From Linanthus parryae (taxonomy: Eukaryota; Streptophyta; Magnoliopsida; Ericales; Polemoniaceae): 64,000 bases of DNA. Positions 58,401-64,000 of this stretch are shown here, in pieces (the first letter of the stretch is position 1; each line of letters starts with the position of its first letter). The notes below the pieces were generated by a model. That model saw only the letters and a list, made by a program, of their open reading frames with translations, had not been told where the DNA came from and did no database searches. The DNA is taken from the NCBI GenBank assembly GCA_023055425.1, contig JALGPY010000014.1:14406501-14470500 (forward strand). The letters run 5' to 3'. The position numbers and the translations under genes were made by a program.

Positions 58401-59524
58401 CAATCTCATCTATTCTATCCCAAAAATGTTTTCTGGGGTGGATGTATACTGTCAAATCTGCAGGAAACACATGAAACCCCATAACTGGGCTTACCATTGC
58501 GACATATGCAGATACTTCACACATGTCTACAATTGCTCCACCCCACAAAGGTATTTTATGTCAAATTCTTATCTCTTATCTCTTCTGTCACACTTCAATG
58601 TTGCCATTACGTTCCCTTTCTTCTACGGAAAAGGAACTTAAATTAATATTGTCGTGGTTATTCATGGATAGGGACAAATTTACGATCGATGCAGCTGCTC
58701 AAGTGATACACCTCCCACTTCCCGGCGAGGAACTAATTCTTGACGACAAAGTCAAGCACCATCGCCATCCGATGATCTTATTTGGAGAGCAATTTGAATT
58801 GAACTCTATTGATGTAACTCCTTCCTTCATGAATCTCATACGATGCTCACCAACTTGGCCAACCTTCCACATTGACGGAAAAGACTACAATGGATGGTCT
58901 TTCAGTTTCTATAACGGCAATATGGTCATGCAGGTCACAGGTGTTGACTTACCTCGCTATATCATGCATGAAAATCACCCTCATATTCTGGAAAGCACAT
59001 TTTCAAACACCTTCACTTGGTGCAACGCGTGTGACCATTCATTTACTGGATGTGGATATAGTTGTACGGATTGTACTTTTACTATAGACACATATTGTGC
59101 TCTCTTGCCCAGGAAAATTAAGCACGGATATGATAAACACCCTTTTCAATTGACATATTCGGCAGTTGAAGGCGTTGAAGAGTACATATGTGAACTCTGC
59201 GAGGGAGATTTAATCCCAAAGTGGTACTATCACTGTGTGGGCTGTGATCAATCTATTCATCCTAGATGCATCTGGGAAGCTTATATCAAATTTAAACGTT
59301 TCTATAGATTTCATCTTCACAAATGCAGTCTCACTCTGGTTTCGCCAAGCAAAGATCTCCCCAAATGCATTATTTGTGCCAATCAAGAGACTTTTGGCCA
59401 TGGGTTTGCCTTTCTGTGCATAGATTGCAAGTTTATGGTTCACCTAACATGCACTACTAAGGAGGAAGTTAAAGTATCACAGGATGAGATAGCGCCTTCT
59501 GACTATACTGATGATGAAGCTTAA
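54600..59524 (+). CDS. DC1-domain (Cys/His-rich C1) protein G, three exons, 772 aa
   Basis: Exons are 54600-55339, 57825-58550 and 58672-59524 (740+726+853 nt, in frame). Splice sites are CCAG|GTTCGT, TCTCAG|GTAC, AAAG|GTATTT and GATAG|GGAC. It starts MAEMKHFSHEH after a GA-rich leader. Exon 1 carries four DC1 modules (CYGCTKKI, CDACVKPC, CSICNLVM, CRICLQTI). Exon 2 has HIGHEHPLVLV, CQACRQDICW, CGACNVECTGFAYYC, CHACDKDHDGISYHC and CQICRKHMKPHNWAYHC. Exon 3 has LPLPGEE, HRHPMILFGEQFEL and three modules (CNACDHSFTGC, CELCEGDLIPKW, CIICANQETFG). It ends DYTDDEA, but an acidic tail (SDGKTSEDEEVPQSDEE) continues in frame after the TAA to 59599. Intron 1 (2485 nt) has been filled by a Helitron, microsatellites and a MITE. 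It is the only plus-strand intact member. Molecular function is unknown. Confidence 0.87.
55411..56925 (+). mobile_element. Non-autonomous Helitron in intron 1 of gene G
   Basis: The 3' end is well defined: CTAG at 56922-56925 followed by T, with an 8-bp hairpin (CCCGCGCC GAT GGTGCGGG, one G-T pair, 56896-56914) ending 7 nt before it, the same layout as the Helitron at 8067-15144. The 5' end is one of the A|TCTTATC repeats at 55405-55416, followed by TATATAATAATAAT and AAAAGC, typical of plant Helitron starts. The exact base is ambiguous. The interior is AT-rich and non-coding. Confidence 0.65.
55424..55472. repeat. AAT microsatellite
   Basis: About sixteen AAT units lie just inside the 5' end of the intronic Helitron. 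Confidence 0.9.
56947..56961. repeat. 15-nt poly-C tract in intron 1 of gene G
   Basis: An uninterrupted C run lies just after the Helitron 3' end. Its length may be unreliable. Confidence 0.85.
57088..57137. repeat. TAA/TCA compound microsatellite
   Basis: TAATAATAAT is followed by nine CAT units and ATTATTATT, in intron 1 of gene G. Confidence 0.85.
57308..57680. mobile_element. Tourist-like MITE, 373 bp, TAA target duplication
   Basis: GGCTCCGTTTAGTTGGTGGT at 57308 is matched in inverted form by GGCTACGTTTCGTTGACAGT from 57680, both continuing AAAATATTTT. TAA flanks both ends (57305-57307, 57681-57683), the PIF/Harbinger-type 3-bp target. A shorter internal repeat of the end (CCGTTTGGTTGGTGGTAAAA) lies near 57359. 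The Pro/Thr/His-rich ORFs inside are not genes. Confidence 0.7.
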
Positions 59525-60067
59525 ATGTGGCAGAGTGATGGAAAGACTTCTGAGGATGAAGAAGTACCACAAAGTGACGAAGAGATCTCATCAAGTTAAC
59601 AAGGATCATTCCTAAATATTGGATCAGGTGATACTATTCTGCCATATTCCATTATTTAGAAAAGAAAATGTCTTCACTTTTGTGATCCTTGTCTTTTGTT
59701 CTATATGCCTTTGATAATTAAGAATTAAGTACGAGATGTATGGTCCAAGCGTGTCAAAGCTCACATTTCTACTCTAATGGGGAAGAGGATGATTCTAAGC
59801 TACTTGTGAAGGTGAATGTTCTTGAGATCCTGTTTTATTGATCCTCTAAGTCAGGTGGATTTTGTAACTCTTAATTTGTTTCAACAATTTCATTTCAGTC
59901 ATTTAGACAACTTCACATAATCGGCTTTCGGTTTCAATAACTTGTAATTGTTATGATGCTATATTTCCACGACACCCTTGGTGGTTGTGTTTTCTACATT
60001 ATAGATTTGTCTGAATATTTAGGGCTTGAATTATTGATATGTAACTATCTATAATATTTCAGATATT
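59525..60067 (+). other. 3' flank of gene G with an in-frame acidic tail
   Basis: Directly after the TAA the frame stays open for 24 codons (59525-59596), Glu/Asp/Ser-rich, to a second TAA. The following sequence (about 59640-59720) matches the 3' flanks of the other DC1 genes and probably holds the 3' UTR. Confidence 0.55.
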
Positions 60068-60367
60068 GGGGGAGTTTGGTATGACTTATAAGCAACTTAT
60101 AAGTCAGTTTTGAATTATAATTTGAAGCTAATTTATAAGTAGTGTTTGGTGTGGACTTATAAGCTGAAAGGTTGGATTTCGACTTATAAGTTCGTGTTAA
60201 ATTGAGTCTAGAAAAGGTTGGGTTTTGAAACCTTTTTTGAACTTTGACTTAAAACATATTTTTCACCAAATACGTCTAACTTTTTGTTCATCTTTTTTGT
60301 CGTAGAATTTTTTGACATAAACTTATAAGTCAACTTAAATTGCAAATAAGTCATACCAAACTCACCC
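60068..60367. mobile_element. MITE of about 300 bp
   Basis: GGGGGAGTTTGGTATGACTT at 60068 is matched by GGGTGAGTTTGGTATGACTT read from 60367 on the minus strand. It is flanked by ATT on both sides (60065-60067, 60368-60370). ACTTATAAG recurs inside. There is no coding potential, and the superfamily is uncertain. Confidence 0.65.
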
Positions 60368-60370
60368 ATT

Positions 60371-61468
60371 ATATTATGCGGTCTTAAACCATGTTAGTAG
60401 AAGAAATGTTGTGTCTGAAAATGCACGACTGATAATAGTGAAAAAAATTAAATTAGTACGCTGAAACATCGACTCAAAACTTTTAATAAAACTTATTACC
60501 TTGGACGAGTAGAGCTGAAGCAGTTGGAGTCACCACAGAAGCAAATTGAACGCTTCACGCTCATAAATAACATATAATGGACAGCCAAATGGAAATCTGT
60601 CATAGTTCAAAAAAAAGATGGTTAAAAGAAATCTCTGCATGTAAGGCTTCGTCAATGGACATCTTCGTTCCCGGATAACAAACTGCAAGTACTAACCTGC
60701 AGGTCTTCTGATCCCCAATTGCGCAAAATCAATTTGATTGAGCAACTCACACCGGTGATCCAGAACATAAGCGAAAAGTTATGTCCAATGTCACAGTTCT
60801 GGCTCAGCGAGCCAGTTCTTGTAGAGTAGAGAAGAAATTGCTTGGAGCCTGCAATTCAGGTGGGAAATCAAGCTCTGTTGAAATTGCATTCTTCAGCTCT
60901 CTGCTTTACACTGTGAAAGTTCAATAAAGAGCACAGATAAGATGCCGATAAACCCAGAACTGAAAGTGGGCACAATTTGTGTATAGACCAAGTTTATAGA
61001 AAAGAAGTGTCTCTCGGTGAATAAGATTAAGCAGTTAAACATGACCGGGAGGACTGGAACTCATATCAAGCAAGTAGTTATTGCAAGGACGATTGCGTCA
61101 TATTCTATCCAGACGCCGATTGATTTAGCAGGGACATTTTTGTCGAACTAATCATAGGAGTATCTTTCTTTTTTCACAAAATCAAAAAAGAATTTTTTTC
61201 TCTGTAGTTTAGCTGGGACGATCCTTTATGTTCCTGTTAATTTGCTTGGTAATTATGGTTTCAGCTAATGGAGTTTAATAAATGCTCAGTTATGGACGAA
61301 CAGGAGAAAATGTATTAAGTAAAATAAATAATGATTCCTGGTTACCAGTTCCTAGCATTCTTCGAGTTGCTTGGCTGTAAATAAGGTGCTATCACTTGAG
61401 AGAAAAGGATGTTCAGGGTTTGGAGTGCTTATAGCAGTCTTTCAGGCCTTGGTATTAGATATTGGGAT
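60371..61468. other. Intergenic stretch between cluster and right-edge gene
   Basis: No convincing gene. The minus strand near 60491-60545 has an exon-like end with a GTAATAAG donor (TCGTCCAAG|GTAATAAG), but no frame or partner exon could be supported. Confidence 0.35.
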
Positions 61469-62100
61469 TAGGGATGGCAATATGGTCCGATCCGATCTGT
61501 GATCCGAGCGATCCGGGCTGAATGGAACGGATCCGAATCCGATCCAATTGAAAATGGATCAGATTTGGATCTGGAAAGCCAGATCCGATCGGATTTTGAT
61601 CTGGAAAGCAAGATCCGATCGGATTTGGATCTGGAAAGCCAAATCCGATCGGATTTGGATCTGGATTTGGATCTAAGGGCAGATCCACCGGGTTCCGACC
61701 CGATACGATCAAACGTATATGTGTGCTTTACAAATATATTCATATTACCTCCCCACTTTCACTTCCAATAAGAATATAATAGTAATTCCAACCTACAAAG
61801 CTATTTATGTTGTGTTTTAGACTTCATAACTTGCGAACATGCCTTAGCGTATTAAATAATGTTTATTTCTTATGTTATTTTTTGTATTTTATTGCAAACC
61901 CAAGTCGGATCCGATCCGAATCCGATCCGACCACGTATTATATGGATCTACGGATCGGATTTGGATCAGCTGGAAGAAACCCGATCCGATCTGATCCGAA
62001 TCCGGTGATGATCCGAACGGATCTGGATCCTATTTCTCCTATTCGGATTTGGATCGGATCTAACCTGATTCGATCCGGATCCGACCAGTTGCCATCCCTA
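61469..62100. mobile_element. hAT-type MITE, 632 bp, perfect 8-bp target duplication
   Basis: The 12-bp terminal inverted repeat TAGGGATGGCAA / TTGCCATCCCTA is exact. The flanks ATTGGGAT (61461-61468 and 62101-62108) are an exact 8-bp duplication, diagnostic of hAT. The subterminal regions are packed with GATCCGATC and GGATTTGGATC motifs, including about three 30-bp direct repeats at 61560-61650 and an inverted set at 61905-62080. The ORFs inside (Asp/Leu/Ser/Arg or Pro/Asn/Asp repeats) follow from these motifs. No transposase is encoded. Confidence 0.9.
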
Positions 62101-63094
62101 ATTGGGATATATGGGCGATGAATGACTATGGATAAGTGGCAAGCTCTTGGAACAAAACATATAGCTTACGGGACATCCTAGGAACTCCAAACGACGTTAT
62201 TCCTGGATATGCTGTTTTGCATTCCCATGAAAATATCTTTGTTGTTAATCGAGTGGTTGTTTACAAGGGCAAGCCTTTTTTTATTTAAAGAAGAATACAT
62301 TTGAGCAGCAACCAAACTGCAACCAATGCCAAGTGTGATTTCTATGGGGTAAAAGGCACTTTGCACCCCTATGTTTAGGCATAATGACACTCGACATCCC
62401 CATGTATTGGATAATCATAACAAGGAAAGAATCACCACTTCATCATATGATAGACCCAACTATACACACACGCACGCACGCACGCACGCGCGCGCACACA
62501 CACACACTGGTAAGTCAAAAACTGAACTAACTAACAAATTAATTGATCGACATGACTCATGAGATTGTGATAGGCTTATTTCAACGGTAGTTGTGATTCC
62601 GTAGTAATAATTGGAGCAATTCTGAATGCCCAAAACTTTTAGGAGGTTGGAAGGCGTGAAAACTCGAAATGGCGAGTGATGAAGGCAAATGCATGCAATT
62701 AGAGGTCAAAGAGAATTAAAAGTGATAATATGAACGGCTAGCTATAAACAGTACCAACCTTTATAGTACTCAGAAGAGACAGATGTATCAACTAAAAGCA
62801 GAAGATATCGAATTACAAGAGTGAGGAGCTAAGTTGAGAATTTTAGTAAACACCAGTTAACTGCTAAAGTATTAGGAAAAAATAGAAAATAACAACCACA
62901 AGAATTATGAATTTTCGTAAAATATTCCATCACTAACAGCTCTAGCATATAGTTTAAGAAATACGCTCAAGAATACAAATTTCCAAAAAGCTAACAAACA
63001 ATGAACCAACTAACCAAGTAACGTTTGAGAATGAGTAAACGGGCTCAGATATGTGAGTGATTAGACGAGGACGGCTGTTCCATGACTGCAATCA
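62101..63094. other. Intergenic stretch left of the right-edge gene
   Basis: No gene recognised. It contains a CA/CG microsatellite at 62464-62508 and, at its right end, the probable 3' UTR of the minus-strand gene ending at 63095. Confidence 0.4.
62464..62508. repeat. CACG/CGCG/CA microsatellite
   Basis: ACAC, then (CACG)n, then CGCGCG, then (CA)n form a compound repeat. Confidence 0.88.
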
Positions 63095-63383
63095 TCATTT
63101 GGCCGACGAGAGGAAACTGAATATTTCATCAACATCCACACTCCTCCTGGTTGCCCTGCCAAGATACAGGTCAATCTCTGACGCATGGAAAGAATGTTGA
63201 TTAATCAGCAAAGAAATGGAGTAGATATTCAATACCACGGTGAGTCGGTGAAGTAGATGCATTTACAACACTCTGAGATGGTGGATAAGTGGAGGAGTAA
63301 CCATCCTCTGAACTCTCTGCCCGAGCATCTTTCTTGATGAACCCCAGTTTCATTCTTGGCTCAAATACACTAGCAGTACCCAT
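63095..63383 (-). CDS. Last two exons of an unrecognised gene
   Basis: The final exon 63177-63095 encodes EIDLYLGRATRRSVDVDEIF and FSFLSSAK-like residues to a TGA. The preceding exon ends at 63236 (CACCGTG|GTATTG) and is open to at least 63422, with a Met at 63383 (MGTASVFEPRMKLGFIKKDA). The 58-nt intron is T-rich, ends GCGTCAG and keeps the frame (CGT G|AG ATT). Joined from that Met the product would be 76 aa, but it may be the C-terminus of a longer protein whose upstream exons lie to the right. No domain was recognised. The composition is charged and soluble. Confidence 0.5.
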
Positions 63384-64000
63384 CTCTTTGGCCTTTCGGG
63401 ACAAATTTACCTTTGGTGTCAACGTTCCAATTTACAAAGACGTATTCTATAAATAATCATCAATTGGTCATCTGCAAGATAAGCATTAACATACAGAAAC
63501 CATCCTTAATTTTTCTCCCACGCGTAGTTTGACTTCAAATTATGATGTAATATGTATGCACATTTACTTGGTTCATGTTTTTTAACTTATCCCGACTCAT
63601 GAAGATCAGAAGATCAATACGAATAACTCTCTCTCTCTTACATTAGAAACAAGATGAAGTCTAAAAGTCAATAAATCGAATTTCCATGCTGCACAAGAGT
63701 TATCGTCGCACAAAACAGAAATATAGTCTGTTTGGTGGCACAAGCTGGAAATAATATGAGCAAGTAAGCTGGCTCGGAATCTAGGTTGCTGAGATCTTCA
63801 CAATGTGAGATAATCTGCTAGGAGACCAAAAGAGATCTGCATATTTTCAGCTGATTTTTATCTCAACCCAAAATAGGTTACTAAATGTGATTAAATTTGA
63901 AGGAAAGATTTGCATCCGCTAGGAATAGAATATATGTTCCGAATCAGCTACATAGTCCTAGAGTAGAAAATTCTGAAATCAAAGAGAGCTATGTTTACAA
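63384..64000. other. Right edge, no feature supported beyond a possible upstream exon part
   Basis: The open frame of the previous entry extends to 63434 before a TAA. Beyond this, no ORF or splice pair could be supported on either strand. Confidence 0.35.

Noticed and set aside
60491..60545. Possible minus-strand exon ending TCGTCCAAG|GTAATAAG
   Set aside because: No consistent frame, acceptor or neighbouring exon could be found.
61455..62121. Asp/Leu/Ser/Arg and Pro/Asn/Asp repeat proteins
   Set aside because: They are products of GATCCGATC motif arrays inside a hAT MITE.

Overview
This window looks like nuclear DNA from a flowering plant, probably a eudicot. The evidence is intron-containing genes with GT-AG junctions, plant-specific DC1 (Cys/His-rich C1-like zinc finger) proteins, several Ty1/copia LTR retrotransposons primed by initiator-Met tRNA (TGGTATCAGAGC), Helitrons, Stowaway/Tourist/hAT-type MITEs and AT-rich spacers. 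The species cannot be told from the sequence alone. No rRNA, tRNA, CRISPR array or bacterial-type operon was seen.

The core of the window is a cluster of six DC1 genes that share one three-exon plan: an exon of about 740-820 nt, a phase-symmetric exon of about 726-759 nt and a final exon of about 850-940 nt. In order they are A (minus, 4711-6102, cut by a retrotransposon), B (minus, 15415-23200, exon 1 split by a retrotransposon), E (plus, 28998-29303, a stub), D (minus, 29877-33287, intact, 833 aa), F (minus, 42898-45942, intact, 817 aa) and G (plus, 54600-59524, intact, 772 aa). A matches D, B matches F, and E matches G. The B-E spacer matches the F-G spacer. I therefore infer tandem duplication of a three-gene module (two minus genes plus one divergent plus gene). 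The left module is mostly broken and the right module is intact.

Mobile DNA makes up much of the rest. At 1-4710 is a copia element with a full 1429-aa ORF sitting inside exon 2 of gene A. At 8067-15144 is a 7.1-kb Helitron whose two ends interrupt an AAT repeat; it carries a MITE and an LTR-like tandem-repeat block. At 17729-22782 is a copia element inside gene B with one in-frame stop and a shortened 3' LTR. At 34499-39871 is a very young complete copia (440-bp LTRs, about 99% identical by eye, 5-bp target duplication) nested just behind the primer site of an older, truncated Tork/Tnt1-like copia that runs to about 41345. At 46398-49666 is an internally deleted copia with 507-bp LTRs, whose empty site is preserved in the other module near 24220. 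A second, 1.5-kb Helitron lies in intron 1 of gene G. A hAT-type MITE at 61469-62100 has a perfect 8-bp target duplication.

The right edge (63095-63383) holds the last two exons of an unrelated, unrecognised minus-strand gene. The DC1 proteins carry about eleven Cys/His modules each and an acidic C-terminal tail. Their biochemical role is not established, and members of the family have been linked to stress and hormone responses. All exon boundaries given here are read from splice consensus, frame continuity and paralogue comparison, not from transcripts.
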